NCBI RefSeq assembly: GCF_002259595.1
Contig: NZ_MWWU01000001.1
Coordinates: 1 to 64,000 of the forward strand
Reading direction: 5' to 3'
From: Aeriscardovia aeriphila
GTDB taxonomy: Bacteria; Actinomycetota; Actinomycetes; Actinomycetales; Bifidobacteriaceae
DNA length: 64,000 nucleotides
Shown: positions 35,286-46,964 of the stretch, piece by piece
How the letters are laid out: every line of letters begins with the position of its first letter
How positions within the stretch are numbered: position 1 is the stretch's first letter
Program-made: the position numbers and the translations under genes
Notes under the pieces: model-generated
The model's database searches: none
The model's input: the letters and a program-made list of their open reading frames with translations, nothing else
Told to the model about the DNA's origin: nothing

Positions 35286-37425
35286 TGTTTGCCTCCTGGT
35301 CAGTTTTGTGTTGCTCAAGATTATCAGCGCTCTTCATCTCGTCCGAGCCACCCTCGGTTGCGGTTTCTCCGGTTGCGGAAGCGTCAGCTGCGGCGGCTGC
35401 GTCAGCCACCTCGTCGGTGGCGGCATCGGTGGCGGCATCGGTGGCGGCATCGCTGTCTGCCGCATCGTCCTTTTGCAGGAAGACGTGCAGCTCGGAGTCC
35501 AAACCAGACTCTTCCAAGCCCTGAGTGCCGAGCTTTTCTTCGGAAAGCCTGCGCAGGTAATCTTGGATGTCTGCGTCGCTCGGGCGCTGGTAGGTTCCGC
35601 CAGTGATTGGCGCGCTTGCATCCGAGCCAGCGGCGAAGCCCTCGCCCATACCTGTGCCCATATCCGTACCGTCAGTGCCAGCAATAGCAGAAGCATTAAT
35701 CGGCTTCATCACCTGCGTGGTAGCAGCATCAGCAGCAGTGAATGAAGCACCTACCCCACTGTGAGCAGCACTGCCCGAAGCACCAGCAGCAGCCGAAGCA
35801 CCCAGCACAGCAGCCGAAGCAGAACCCATCGAGACTGGCTGAATCACACCCGTCTGCTCTTGCATACGCTGAACGAAGTTAGCGCCGCGAACATCCACCA
35901 CGTTCGGGCCGGTTGCCGCACCCGAAGCTTGAGATGAGCCCACTGCAGAGGATGGCTTGCGCGTAATCGACTTGAAGAATCCTGATAATCCTGTGTCGGA
36001 CTGAGCGCGATGAGAGGAGACGTGACGGCGAGCGCGCTTACGTTCCTTCACCACGTGGTCATTCGCCCAGCGAGGAGCGTCGTCACCAGCGACCTTAATC
36101 TCCTCCGTGCCTTCCATCTGGGCCGGCATGCGTTCGGCATCGACCAGGCGCTTCGGCTTGCGGCGCAGGCGAGGCGCGAGGGCGAAAATCGTCGCCACAA
36201 TGCCCGCCAGCAGCGCGACCAGAGCGGCCAGCAGCCACAAAAGCCGTGCAGTGGAGTTGAGGTCGGTGCGAATCCAGCTCATCTGCAAGGTTACCGGCGA
36301 GGCAGACTGCGAACCGGTCAGACTGGAGTTAGGGTTGGCGTCGATGATGAGCACGTCGGCGCTCGTCTTGTCACCCTTCCAGTTGAGCGTGACCTGCTTA
36401 CCGCAGGAGACGCGCTGCCAAGAGTCGAAATCCTTGAAAAGCGGTACTTGCTGCTCGTCAACCTTGGTGTTGCGCGCTTTTGGTGCGGTGGCTTGTTGAG
36501 TGGCCAGCTGCGTCCAGGAGTGGGTGCCGGTGATGCGCGTGTACTTTTGCCCGGCAATCCAGCCTTCGGCGTCGGTAGAGCTGGTGAGGGCAACGCAGAT
36601 GTCGTTGCTACTCGTCGCCTTAATTTGCACGGCATTGTTGATCAGCGGCAGCACACCGGTGTCGGTGACCGAGTAGCGAGTGGTGAGGCTCGCTTCGGGG
36701 CGCGCCCAGGGGTCGTTGTTCCACCGTAATTGGGTAATAAGGCCCAAGATTGCCAGGACGACTGCAACACCGGCAATTACTGGAGCAACGATCTTGCGAG
36801 CTCGTGCACTCGCCTTCTTTGCTTCCTGGTTAGTGTGGTGTGATTGCCGCTGTGTGCTACCTTCCCCGCGCTTGGCTGCCTGGCGTTCTTGGCGGGCGCG
36901 TTTGAAGTCGGCCCAGAAGTTTTTCTGTGTTTGGCTTTCGTCGCCATCGCGGTGAAGGCCCAGACTGCGCTTTTTGCGCTTCTTCTCTTCAAGTTCGCGA
37001 TATTCTTCGACAGTTTCGGGCTTATGCTCGGGTTCTGCGTCGCCCTCCTCAGCACCCTCTTCAGAAGCCTTTTCAGAATCTTCGTCAGCGCTCTCGCTGG
37101 AGTTTTCTTCAGCTCCCTCGTGATCAGATGGCTGCTCAGCTGAATCAGCTGAATCCTGCTGGTCATCAGCCTGAGCAGGCTCTTCGGCTGGTTCAGCACC
37201 CTCAGCTGGCTCAGCCTCGGTGGCCGATTCAGCTTCAGCTGCCGACTCCGCGCTCTCAGCAGATGTGCTCTCAGCGGACGTGCCCTCAGCAGCTGCTTCC
37301 TCCCCAGATGCACCCTCATGAGATTCGCTCTTGCGAGATGTACTCTTGGGGGAAGGGTCAGCCTCACTGACAGGGCGCAGCACCTGCGTCTCAGCCTCAC
37401 TAGCACTCATCTGATCATTCTTCAT
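35278..37425 (-). CDS. Two-TM membrane protein with a long acidic cytoplasmic N-terminus
   Basis: A 715-residue protein. Residues 1-150 are Glu/Ala/Ser-rich; about 150-210 are Lys/Arg-rich. One TM helix lies near 211-232 (VAPVIAGVAVVLAILGLI). An extracytoplasmic domain of about 165 residues includes two Cys (DICVALTS and RVSCGKQV) that could form a disulphide. A second TM helix is near 400-425 (LLWLLAALVALLAGIVATIFAL). The cytoplasmic C-terminal region of about 290 residues is Ala/Gly/Ser/Asp-rich, with a DAATDAATDAATDEV repeat near the end. No catalytic motif is seen. The lipoprotein downstream overlaps its stop codon. Divergent to the FKBP gene. Confidence 0.7.
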   Translation of the reverse strand: MKNDQMSASEAETQVLRPVSEADPSPKSTSRKSESHEGASGEEAAAEGTSAESTSAESAESAAEAESATEAEPAEGAEPAEEPAQADDQQDSADSAEQPSDHEGAEENSSESADEDSEKASEEGAEEGDAEPEHKPETVEEYRELEEKKRKKRSLGLHRDGDESQTQKNFWADFKRARQERQAAKRGEGSTQRQSHHTNQEAKKASARARKIVAPVIAGVAVVLAILGLITQLRWNNDPWARPEASLTTRYSVTDTGVLPLINNAVQIKATSSNDICVALTSSTDAEGWIAGQKYTRITGTHSWTQLATQQATAPKARNTKVDEQQVPLFKDFDSWQRVSCGKQVTLNWKGDKTSADVLIIDANPNSSLTGSQSASPVTLQMSWIRTDLNSTARLLWLLAALVALLAGIVATIFALAPRLRRKPKRLVDAERMPAQMEGTEEIKVAGDDAPRWANDHVVKERKRARRHVSSHRAQSDTGLSGFFKSITRKPSSAVGSSQASGAATGPNVVDVRGANFVQRMQEQTGVIQPVSMGSASAAVLGASAAAGASGSAAHSGVGASFTAADAATTQVMKPINASAIAGTDGTDMGTGMGEGFAAGSDASAPITGGTYQRPSDADIQDYLRRLSEEKLGTQGLEESGLDSELHVFLQKDDAADSDAATDAATDAATDEVADAAAAADASATGETATEGGSDEMKSADNLEQHKTDQEANNE
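35314..35326 (+). repeat. Copy of the dispersed CTYRAGATTATCA motif (coding)
   Basis: CTCAAGATTATCA followed by GCGC. Read on the minus strand it encodes DNLE near the C-terminus of the two-TM membrane protein. Confidence 0.8.
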
Positions 37426-37511
37426 ACCTTCTATCCTACCGAGAAGCGAGTAAAGGCGCTGATAATCTGAGAAAAAGCTGCTGCGCTACACCTACGAGTA
37501 GGCTTAAAAAC

Positions 37512-38462
37512 ATGAAATCACGTAATGTCATCACTCGTATCGCCGCCGGCGTACTCGCCTTGGGCATGAGCATCGCCATGATCGGCTGCGGCAACGATAA
37601 CCCGGCTGCAACTGCTGCCAAAGCTTCCGGCATTCCGCTGCTCGAAGGCGTCAAGCTGAAGGGCTACGACAAGAAGGGCGTGCCACAGCTGGAGTTTAAG
37701 AAGCCACTGAAAATCTCGCAAAATTCTATCGCAACCCTTGAGCAGGGTAAGGGTGCCGACGTCAAGGATGGCCAGCGCCTCTGCTTCTACTCCGACGTGG
37801 TGAACGCGCGTACCGGCAAGGCCGTTTCAGAGACTTTCTCCACCAAGAAGCTCGACTGCACAGTGAAAGTAACCAAGCAGATTAGCAGTGAGTACCGCAA
37901 GCTGTTCCTCAGCGCCAAGCTCGGCGACATGTGGGCCATGGGAATCCCAGGCTCCTCCTCCGGCTCGCAGACCAGCTCGGCCAACTCTGATGACGCTTAC
38001 ATTTCCGTCATGAAGCTGATTTCCGCCGAGAAGGACCTCACTCGTGCCGAGGGCGACAAGGTGAGCGACATTCCAGCCAACCTGCCGAAGGTGACGCTTG
38101 ACAAGAAGGGCAAGCCGAGCATCGATATGAACGGCTACAAGGGTTCCGACAAGCTCGTCGTTCAACCTCTCATCAAAGGTAAGGGTGCTAAGGTTGGCGA
38201 GCACGCTGTCGTCTCCGTCAATTACACGGGCTGGCTTCTGAACGGCAAGCAGTTTGATTCGTCATGGGATCGCGGCCAAAGCGCTGAGTTCTCCCTCGAC
38301 CAAGTGGTGAAGGGGTGGTCTCAGGGCTTGGCTGGCCAGACTGTCGGCTCGCAGGTTTTGCTCGTCGTTCCACCGTCTTTGGGCTACGGCAATCAGGCTT
38401 CCGGCAAGATCCCGGCCAACTCGACGCTCGTCTTCGTCGTCGACATTCTCTCGGCGAACTGA
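37512..38462 (+). CDS. FKBP-type peptidyl-prolyl isomerase lipoprotein
   Basis: A 316-residue precursor with a signal peptide and lipobox (MIGC, Cys at 26), so a membrane-anchored extracytoplasmic folding factor. The C-terminal FKBP domain (about 220-316) has VVSVNYTGWLLNGKQFDSSW, FSLDQVVKGWSQGLAGQTVG and VVPPSLGYGNQ, with the usual binding-pocket aromatics. Residues 40-200 look like a degenerate first FKBP-like repeat. The family accelerates proline isomerisation in secreted proteins. It is divergent from the two-TM protein and followed by a terminator. Confidence 0.9.
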   Translation: MKSRNVITRIAAGVLALGMSIAMIGCGNDNPAATAAKASGIPLLEGVKLKGYDKKGVPQLEFKKPLKISQNSIATLEQGKGADVKDGQRLCFYSDVVNARTGKAVSETFSTKKLDCTVKVTKQISSEYRKLFLSAKLGDMWAMGIPGSSSGSQTSSANSDDAYISVMKLISAEKDLTRAEGDKVSDIPANLPKVTLDKKGKPSIDMNGYKGSDKLVVQPLIKGKGAKVGEHAVVSVNYTGWLLNGKQFDSSWDRGQSAEFSLDQVVKGWSQGLAGQTVGSQVLLVVPPSLGYGNQASGKIPANSTLVFVVDILSAN

Positions 38463-38504
38463 CAGCTGCGCGCAGTAGCGGCAAAGTTCAAGCCTTCGGC
38501 ATCG

Positions 38505-38517
38505 CTTGAGATTATCA
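38505..38517 (+). repeat. Copy of the dispersed CTYRAGATTATCA motif
   Basis: CTTGAGATTATCA followed by CCGCGC, between the FKBP stop and its terminator. Confidence 0.8.
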
Positions 38518-38545
38518 CCGCGCTTCATCGCAACTGAAAATTGTG

Positions 38546-38571
38546 GCGGCTCCTTCGGGGGCCGCTTTTTT
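38546..38571 (+). terminator. Terminator after the FKBP gene
   Basis: The stem GCGGCTCC / GGGGCCGC with a TTCG loop is followed by six T. Confidence 0.9.
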
Positions 38572-38690
38572 ATGCGCACAATGGGGCTTTTGCTGGGCCC
38601 GGGCTGGCTGGCACGCCTGGTCAGACACCCAGCGCGCAACCCAGCCAGTGACCCGACCCGGTCAGAGAGCTCCCTAGCCAGCGCCTCACC

Positions 38691-39518
38691 TCAGAACAGC
38701 GTGAGAGCGGAATCTGGCTGCTCTTTCATCTCGTCATACGGCAAAATCAAGGTCGCAAACCCGCGAGATTGCGCCAAAGTCTGCGCCTGCGGGGTGATCG
38801 TCTGCGCCGCGAACATGCCATGCACCGGCGCTAGCAGCGGATCCTTGTTCAGCATCGTCACATAGCGCGTCAGCTGCTCGACACCATCAATGCCGCCGTG
38901 GCGCTTAATTTCAATAGCCACATTTTCGCCTTGCGCATTTTTCGCCATAATATCGACCGGCCCTATCGGCGTCGGGTACTCGCGCCTCACCAGAGTCGCG
39001 CCTTCACCAATGCGCTCAATCTGCTCGGCCAAAAGCTTTTGCAGATGCGCTTCCACACCGTCCTTGACGAGGCCAGGGTCCTGGCCGAGGTCGAAAGTCT
39101 GGTCGCTTTCCTTGCTAAAGAGGCGAATCACCAGCTGGTCGTCGCTCTTGGCTGCTTGTACGCGCAAAGTCACGATCGGCTCAGCACTCTCAGCCATAGG
39201 GTCCTCAAGTTTATCAGCGCGCTTACTCTGCCCTGCACCAACTGAACTGTCGTCGTCACTCTTCACATTCTCAACTTCGGTACTCTCCGAGTTATTGTCG
39301 TCACGAGTCGCCGAGTCCTCGTCGTCATTGTTGTCGGCTGTCACTTCGTGGATCGTGCACGGAGCTGCCATCCAGTTCAGCGGTTTATACGAGCCCAGCT
39401 CGGAAAAGATCAACACTGATTGGTCGGCTTTGATCATCAGCACTCGCTTCGCCCTCGGCAGGGTTGCGTTGAGGCGGCCCGTGTATTCAGCTTCGCAAAC
39501 TCCAACAATAATGCGCAT
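38691..39518 (-). CDS. nucS: Endonuclease NucS (mismatch-type DNA repair nuclease)
   Basis: A 275-residue protein; family members are usually about 220-240. The ATG of MRIIVGVCEAEYTGRL starts the N-terminal DNA-binding domain. It has no ribosome site, and TAGCCT lies 7 nt upstream, so a leaderless mRNA is possible. An acidic insertion (about 74-125, rich in Asp/Asn/Ser/Glu) separates the two domains. The C-terminal nuclease domain shows GPVDIMAK and NVAIEIKRHGGIDGVEQLTRY, that is the D and ExK catalytic residues. The protein ends DSALTLF, which resembles a sliding-clamp-binding tail. In Actinobacteria NucS replaces MutS/MutL in mismatch correction. It lies downstream of the atp operon. Confidence 0.93.
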   Translation of the reverse strand: MRIIVGVCEAEYTGRLNATLPRAKRVLMIKADQSVLIFSELGSYKPLNWMAAPCTIHEVTADNNDDEDSATRDDNNSESTEVENVKSDDDSSVGAGQSKRADKLEDPMAESAEPIVTLRVQAAKSDDQLVIRLFSKESDQTFDLGQDPGLVKDGVEAHLQKLLAEQIERIGEGATLVRREYPTPIGPVDIMAKNAQGENVAIEIKRHGGIDGVEQLTRYVTMLNKDPLLAPVHGMFAAQTITPQAQTLAQSRGFATLILPYDEMKEQPDSALTLF

Positions 39519-39579
39519 GCACTCTAGGCTAGCGAGGCCAGCGAATATGCACACGCCAAAAGGAGCCGATGAACTGCAC

Positions 39580-39592
39580 TGATAATCTTGAG
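39580..39592 (-). repeat. Copy of the dispersed CTYRAGATTATCA motif
   Basis: TGATAATCTTGAG on plus, between nucS and the atp operon terminator. Confidence 0.8.
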
Positions 39593-39595
39593 CAC

Positions 39596-39625
39596 TAAAA
39601 AAGCCTCTCCCCGAAGAGAGAGGCT
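39596..39625 (-). terminator. Terminator of the atp operon
   Basis: The stem AGCCTCTC / GAGAGGCT (39602-39609, 39618-39625) is followed on the minus strand by a T-run. It lies about 100 bp past atpC. Confidence 0.85.
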
Positions 39626-39727
39626 AAAAACTGGCTCAAGTGCCACAAACTCAGGCCAAACGGCCCGCACGAGAAGCTAAACGGCCAGCGAGGCCGCCCA
39701 GCGAGAGGTACCGGTAGCGGCCTCTAC

Positions 39728-40050
39728 TCAGGCTTGCTCGCCAGCAGAAGTGTGAGCGGCATGCAGCTCCTCAGAGCAATGCGGAACGGCAACAGTCAGC
39801 TTGTTCTCGTCGAAAGAAGCAAAACCACCATCGACGTCGAAGAAGTGACGGTTACCCTCAGCATCGACAATCCGCACGCGGCCCTTTCCCAAAATGGTCA
39901 GCACAGGCTCATGCCCTGGCAAAAAGCCCATCGAACCAGCGACATCAGGAATGACAACGAACTTCGCCGGGCTCGTGAACACCGGGTGATCACTTGCCAC
40001 GAGGTTCAAGTCAAACTGTTTGCGCGAGGCCTTCACGGAATCGTCTGTCA

Positions 40051-40051
<1 letters not shown>
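39728..40051 (-). CDS. atpC: ATP synthase epsilon subunit (short form)
   Basis: A 107-residue rotor subunit, against about 135 in many bacteria. The N-terminal beta-sandwich is complete (LVASDHPVFTSPAKFVVIPDVAGSMGFLPGHEPV). The C-terminal helical hairpin that inhibits ATP hydrolysis is almost absent; the end is only EELHAAHTSAGEQA. This short form is common in bifidobacteria. The start ATG shares one base with the atpD stop (TGATG). It is the last gene of the operon. Confidence 0.92.
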
Positions 40052-42497
<2,446 letters not shown>

Positions 42498-42500
42498 GGA

Positions 42501-44174
42501 TCAGTTCTCCTTTGCAGCAGAACGATCAGCAGAGGCGTTGGAATCGTCAGCCTTTGGGCGAACGATCTGCTCCTGGCGAACCTCAGTTGGCTCTTGAACC
42601 TGCTGCTTGGCGTCGACCAGTGGGCGGCCGTCATGGCAGATGAAGGTTGCGCGGAAGTCATCCACAGCCTGAGCCAACTGCTTCTCGGTTTCAGCCGAGA
42701 GGTCACCAGTTTCGCGAATGGTGTCCATCACCTTGGTGTTGGAAGCCACATAAGCGTGCAGCTGGGATTCGAAGTTGGCCACATCGACCAAGTCAACATC
42801 GTCCAGCTTGCCGTGAGTGCCAGCCCAAATGCTGACAACCTGTTCTTCCATGCTGAAGGGATGGAACTGAGGCTGCTTGAGCATTTCCATCAGGCGAGCG
42901 CCACGAGTCAGCTGTGCCTTCGAAGCGGCATCCAAATCGGAAGCGAACATGGCGAAGGACTGCAGGGAGCGGTACTGGGACAGAGAGATTTTCAGGGTTC
43001 CAGAAACCTTCTTCAAAGCCTTTGCCTGAGCTGCACCACCGACTCGGGAAACGGAGATGCCGACGTCGATAGCTGGACGCTGATTAGAGTTGAACAAATC
43101 AGTCTGCAAGAAGATCTGGCCATCAGTGATGGAAATCACGTTGGTTGGAATGTATGCAGACACGTCGTTTGCCTTGGTTTCGATGATCGGCAGGCCAGTC
43201 ATCGAGCCGCCACCCAAGTCGTCAGAGAGCTTGGCGCAGCGTTCGAGCAGACGAGAGTGCAGGTAGAACACGTCGCCTGGGTATGCCTCACGGCCTGGGG
43301 AACGACGCAGCAGCAGGGAAATAGAGCGGTAAGCTTCTGCCTGCTTGGACAGATCATCGAAGACGATGAGAACGTGCTTGCCGTTGTACATCCAGTGCTG
43401 GCCGATTGCAGAACCGGTGTATGGCGCAATGTACTTGAAGCCTGCTGGGTCGGATGCTGGGGAAGCCACGATGGTGGTGTACTCCATAGCACCGGAATCC
43501 TCGAGAGCAGAACGCACCGAGGCGATGGTGGAACCCTTCTGGCCAATAGCCACGTAAATGCAGCGCACCTGCTTCTTCGGGTCACCAGATTCCCAGTTAG
43601 CCTTCTGGTTGATGATGGTGTCGAGAGCCAGAGCGGTCTTACCCGTCTGACGGTCACCAATGATGAGCTGGCGCTGACCGCGGCCCACTGGCGTAATAGC
43701 GTCGATGGCCTTGATACCGGTCTGCAAAGGCTCGGTGACAGACTTGCGGTGCATAACGTCTGGAGCCTGAGCTTCCAGAACGCGGCGACCTTCGGCCTTA
43801 ATCTCACCCAAGCCGTCGATTGGCTGGCCCAGAGGGTTCACCACGCGGCCAAGGAAAGCGTCGCCCACTGGCACGGAGAGAACGTCGCCGGTGCGGCGCA
43901 CTTCCATGCCTTCCTCAATTTCAGAGAACTCGCCGAGAACGATCACGCCGATCTCGCGTTCCTCCAGGTTGAAGGCCAGACCCTGCACGCCGTTAGCGAA
44001 GGTCAACAGCTCGTTGGCCATGCAGCCCGGAAGCCCGGTCACATGGGCGATACCGTCGCCTGCAGTCTTGACGTGGCCGACCTCCTGGGTCGGTGCATCC
44101 GAGGGCTTGTAGGAGTCGACGAAGTCGTTCAGGGCCTTCCTGATGTCGGCTGGATTGATGGTCAGTTCAGCCAT
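42501..44174 (-). CDS. atpA: ATP synthase alpha subunit
   Basis: A 557-residue nucleotide-binding, non-catalytic F1 subunit. The P-loop is [27 protein letters not shown] precedes it, and the arginine-finger region lies in [19 protein letters not shown]-terminal extension of about 40 residues (after FICHDGRP) is rich in Gln/Glu/Asp/Ser and is typical of bifidobacterial AtpA. The ATG follows AAGGAGTG. A 70-bp gap to atpH holds CTCAGGATTATCA. Confidence 0.98.
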   Translation of the reverse strand: MAELTINPADIRKALNDFVDSYKPSDAPTQEVGHVKTAGDGIAHVTGLPGCMANELLTFANGVQGLAFNLEEREIGVIVLGEFSEIEEGMEVRRTGDVLSVPVGDAFLGRVVNPLGQPIDGLGEIKAEGRRVLEAQAPDVMHRKSVTEPLQTGIKAIDAITPVGRGQRQLIIGDRQTGKTALALDTIINQKANWESGDPKKQVRCIYVAIGQKGSTIASVRSALEDSGAMEYTTIVASPASDPAGFKYIAPYTGSAIGQHWMYNGKHVLIVFDDLSKQAEAYRSISLLLRRSPGREAYPGDVFYLHSRLLERCAKLSDDLGGGSMTGLPIIETKANDVSAYIPTNVISITDGQIFLQTDLFNSNQRPAIDVGISVSRVGGAAQAKALKKVSGTLKISLSQYRSLQSFAMFASDLDAASKAQLTRGARLMEMLKQPQFHPFSMEEQVVSIWAGTHGKLDDVDLVDVANFESQLHAYVASNTKVMDTIRETGDLSAETEKQLAQAVDDFRATFICHDGRPLVDAKQQVQEPTEVRQEQIVRPKADDSNASADRSAAKEN

Positions 44175-44221
44175 GTATCACTCCTTTTCGCGTTAGTTTC
44201 ACCGTTGAGTTCGATCCGTTT

Positions 44222-44234
44222 CTCAGGATTATCA
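44222..44234 (+). repeat. Near-copy of the dispersed motif between atpH and atpA
   Basis: CTCAGGATTATCA, one base off CTYRAGATTATCA, in the only sizeable gap of the F1 genes. Confidence 0.65.
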
Positions 44235-44244
44235 GTCAGGCTCA

Positions 44245-45075
44245 TCAAGCCCTGGCTCCAAAGCTCGCGCGCAGGTTATTCAACTGACCTGCCACGGTGG
44301 TATCCGTCACGTCACGGCCGGAACGAATTCGCAAGCCGCCCATGACTTTCGGATCAACGATGACATTCACATGGACCTTGTGGTTCAACTTCGCCGCATA
44401 GATCCTCTTAATCCTGGCAATCTGCTCTTCACTCAAAGCAACGGCAGAAGTAACCGAGACTACGCGCTCACGCAAATGATGACCCAGTTTGACGATCATC
44501 CAGGAGAGAGTATCCGCATAACGGCGGTTGCGCAGGTCTTGGGTGGCGTGCCTGGCGAGCATGTCAGAGATCTCATGCAGACCAGAGTTGCCAAAGATCG
44601 TGTCGTAGAACTTCACACGCACACTCGAATCCACCGTTTGATCAGAGAGATTCGTCCTCACTTGCGGCAGGTTCAAAATTGAGCTGCGCAGCCAAGCCAA
44701 CTCAAGAGCAATGATCTTGGTTGCTCCACGAGCGTCAGCGGCATACATCATGGCGTCAACTCCGAAATCCTCTACTGCATTAGCAATATCAGAGAATTGG
44801 CTCCATGGCCTTCTCACCAGGTCATCGATAATCTCGTGGGTGAGAGGCTGAGCGTGGGCTTCGTCCAAAATGCGACGAGCCAAAGCTGCGCGCTCTTCAT
44901 CTGAGCGAGACGGATCGGTGAGCTTATCTTCCAGTGCTGGATTATTGTCCAGAAGCGAGCAGAGCTCAAACAGTTCTTTGCCCACTGTCAGTGAGCCGTC
45001 ACCGAGCTGTTCAAGGGAAGCTGCAAAGTGATCCCTTGCCAGGCGATCGGACAATTGCGAGGTTTCACCGCGCAT
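44245..45075 (-). CDS. atpH: ATP synthase delta subunit
   Basis: A 276-residue peripheral-stalk subunit. Actinobacterial delta subunits are longer than the E. coli form (177 aa), and the first 90 residues here are the extra part. The C-terminal half matches OSCP/delta: RERVVSVTSAVALSEEQIARI and VHVNVIVDPKVMGGLRIRSG are the family landmarks. It follows atpF by 24 bp. Confidence 0.95.
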   Translation of the reverse strand: MRGETSQLSDRLARDHFAASLEQLGDGSLTVGKELFELCSLLDNNPALEDKLTDPSRSDEERAALARRILDEAHAQPLTHEIIDDLVRRPWSQFSDIANAVEDFGVDAMMYAADARGATKIIALELAWLRSSILNLPQVRTNLSDQTVDSSVRVKFYDTIFGNSGLHEISDMLARHATQDLRNRRYADTLSWMIVKLGHHLRERVVSVTSAVALSEEQIARIKRIYAAKLNHKVHVNVIVDPKVMGGLRIRSGRDVTDTTVAGQLNNLRASFGARA

Positions 45076-45099
45076 GTCTGCTCCTTTCCTTTCTGCTCG

Positions 45100-45660
45100 T
45101 CACTGGTTATTCGTGCTATTCGTGCTGGTTTGCGCCGAATCCTGGTCCTTTTCCATCGAATCCAAAAGAGAATCGATCATATCGGACTGGGCCTGATCAT
45201 TTTCCAAATGCTGAGCAACGATCTTGGAAGCAAGTTCAGTTGCCATCTGGCCAAGCTCATCACGCAAAGCGTTCATAGCTTGAAGCTTTTGCGCTTCCAC
45301 AGCCTTCTGAGCGTTGGCGGTGATCTGCTTAGCAGCAGAATCAGCCTTGGAGCGAGCATCCTCACGAATGTGAGATGCCTCAGCGCGAGCGTCTTCGCGA
45401 ATATGAGAAGCTTCGCTCTTGGCGTTTGCCAAGCGCTGCTCATACTCGCTCTTGAGCTCTTCAGCTTCCTTCTGCACCTGTTCTGCCTGGTCCATACGAC
45501 CCTGGATGCGCTGGGCCCTCTCGTCGAGAACCTTATTCATCTTTGGCATGAAGAACTTGGCGAAGAAGAAGATCAGGATGGCGAGGATGACCAGCGACCA
45601 GACAATGTCATATGTTTCCGGAAGGAACAAGTCAATTCCGGACGCAGCTTGTGTCAGCAC
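45100..45660 (-). CDS. atpF: ATP synthase b subunit
   Basis: A 186-residue peripheral-stalk subunit. One TM helix is near 17-37 (YDIVWSLVILAILIFFFAKFF), followed by a long charged coiled coil. That coil contains a repeated segment (SHIREDARAEASHIREDARS, about 86-105). It joins Fo to F1 as a dimer. A C-terminal Gln/Ser/Asn-rich tail follows. Confidence 0.96.
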   Translation of the reverse strand: MLTQAASGIDLFLPETYDIVWSLVILAILIFFFAKFFMPKMNKVLDERAQRIQGRMDQAEQVQKEAEELKSEYEQRLANAKSEASHIREDARAEASHIREDARSKADSAAKQITANAQKAVEAQKLQAMNALRDELGQMATELASKIVAQHLENDQAQSDMIDSLLDSMEKDQDSAQTSTNSTNNQ

Positions 45661-45721
45661 AGCATCCTCCTTTAGCGTTCGTTATTGTTCGTCGTGCTCG
45701 TAATAAACCCTGAGGGGCAAA

Positions 45722-45961
<240 letters not shown>

Positions 45962-45969
45962 TCACACAA

Positions 45970-46050
45970 GAGGAGCTTTGCTCCTCGCCCGGCACAGTGC
46001 CGGAAAATTTTTTCGGTGCCGGTGAAACCGGCCTTTCCGGCCATGCCGGA
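45970..46050. repeat. Cluster of palindromes between atpB and atpE
   Basis: Successive hairpins fill the 120-bp gap: GAGGAG / CTCCTC (45970-45986), CCGGCAC / TGCCGG (45989-46003), GCCGGT / ACCGGC (46018-46032), and overlapping GGCC/CCGG elements to about 46050. A T-run follows one of them on each strand (AAAATTTTTT). They may stop degradation or attenuate between atpB and atpE. Confidence 0.6.
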
Positions 46051-46062
46051 AAAAAGTTGTAC

Positions 46063-46075
46063 TGATAATCTCAAG
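46063..46075 (-). repeat. Copy of the dispersed CTYRAGATTATCA motif just after atpB
   Basis: TGATAATCTCAAG on plus. On the coding strand, CTTGAGATTATCA overlaps the end of atpB within 5 nt of the stop. Confidence 0.8.
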
Positions 46076-46964
46076 CGCTAACAGCTGCCAGTTGAGCAGC
46101 AGGCTGAGCGGCCTGAGAAACTTTCTTATCCTCTTCTTCCTCTTCCTCACCCAAGCTCATCGAAATGTAGCTTGCCGTGAGAATGGAGAAGATGTACGCC
46201 TGCAGGCCGGCAACGAAGATTTCGAAGCAGGTCATGAACATACCGCCTGCCAGGGTCAGCACACCGAATGGTGCAAAGATCTTGGTATTGGTCTCGATGA
46301 AGAAGAACTGAGTCGCCGCCAAGCACATGCCGACCAGCAAGTGGCCAGAGAGCATGTTGGCGAAGAGTCGAACTGTCAGGGAGAACGGGCGAATCAGCGT
46401 GATCTCGATCAAATTGATCGGAGCCAGCAGGATGTAGATTGGCCAGGGGATTCCGGCAGGGAAGAGTTCCTCGCGCAAGAAGCCACCCAATCCATGAGCC
46501 CTAATTCCAGCTGCCCAGTAGTTATATACAGACCACAAGGCAAAAACAAGAGGTGCGCAGATCGTCGCGGTTGCAGCCATATTCGCAAACGGGATGACAG
46601 CGCCCAAGTTGAAGATGAAGATGGAGAAGAAGATGGTGGTAATCGTTGAAACGTAACGCTTACCCCTCTCCTTGCCGATCACGTCGTAAACGATGCTTTC
46701 ACGGACGAAATCGAGACCATATTCAACAACGGACTGCCATCTGCTAGGAATGAGCTTCGCATGGCTTGCCGTAAGGCCCAGAACCACCAGAATAACGACG
46801 GTGAGGATGATACGGATCAAGATGATGCGGTTAATCGCGAACGGTGTGCCAGCGAATAGGGCTGGCTTGGGGAGGAAGTCCTCGATCGTCGGGTAATCTG
46901 GCTGCTTTGCCGATGCAAGGTGCATCAGGCCGCTAGCCGTCGTCAAGCCAACGAATGAAACCAT
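46071..46964 (-). CDS. atpB: ATP synthase a subunit
   Basis: A 297-residue Fo channel subunit and first gene of atpBEFHAGDC. The start MVSFVGLTT follows CAGGAGGCG; a 16-codon upstream extension is unlikely. Five or six TM helices are present. The essential arginine lies in LIRPFSLTVRLFANMLSGH, followed by the conserved EIFVAGLQAYIFSILTASY helix. A cytoplasmic tail with six Glu and Ala/Gln-rich residues ends the protein. No atpI precedes it. Confidence 0.97.
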   Translation of the reverse strand: MVSFVGLTTASGLMHLASAKQPDYPTIEDFLPKPALFAGTPFAINRIILIRIILTVVILVVLGLTASHAKLIPSRWQSVVEYGLDFVRESIVYDVIGKERGKRYVSTITTIFFSIFIFNLGAVIPFANMAATATICAPLVFALWSVYNYWAAGIRAHGLGGFLREELFPAGIPWPIYILLAPINLIEITLIRPFSLTVRLFANMLSGHLLVGMCLAATQFFFIETNTKIFAPFGVLTLAGGMFMTCFEIFVAGLQAYIFSILTASYISMSLGEEEEEEDKKVSQAAQPAAQLAAVSA

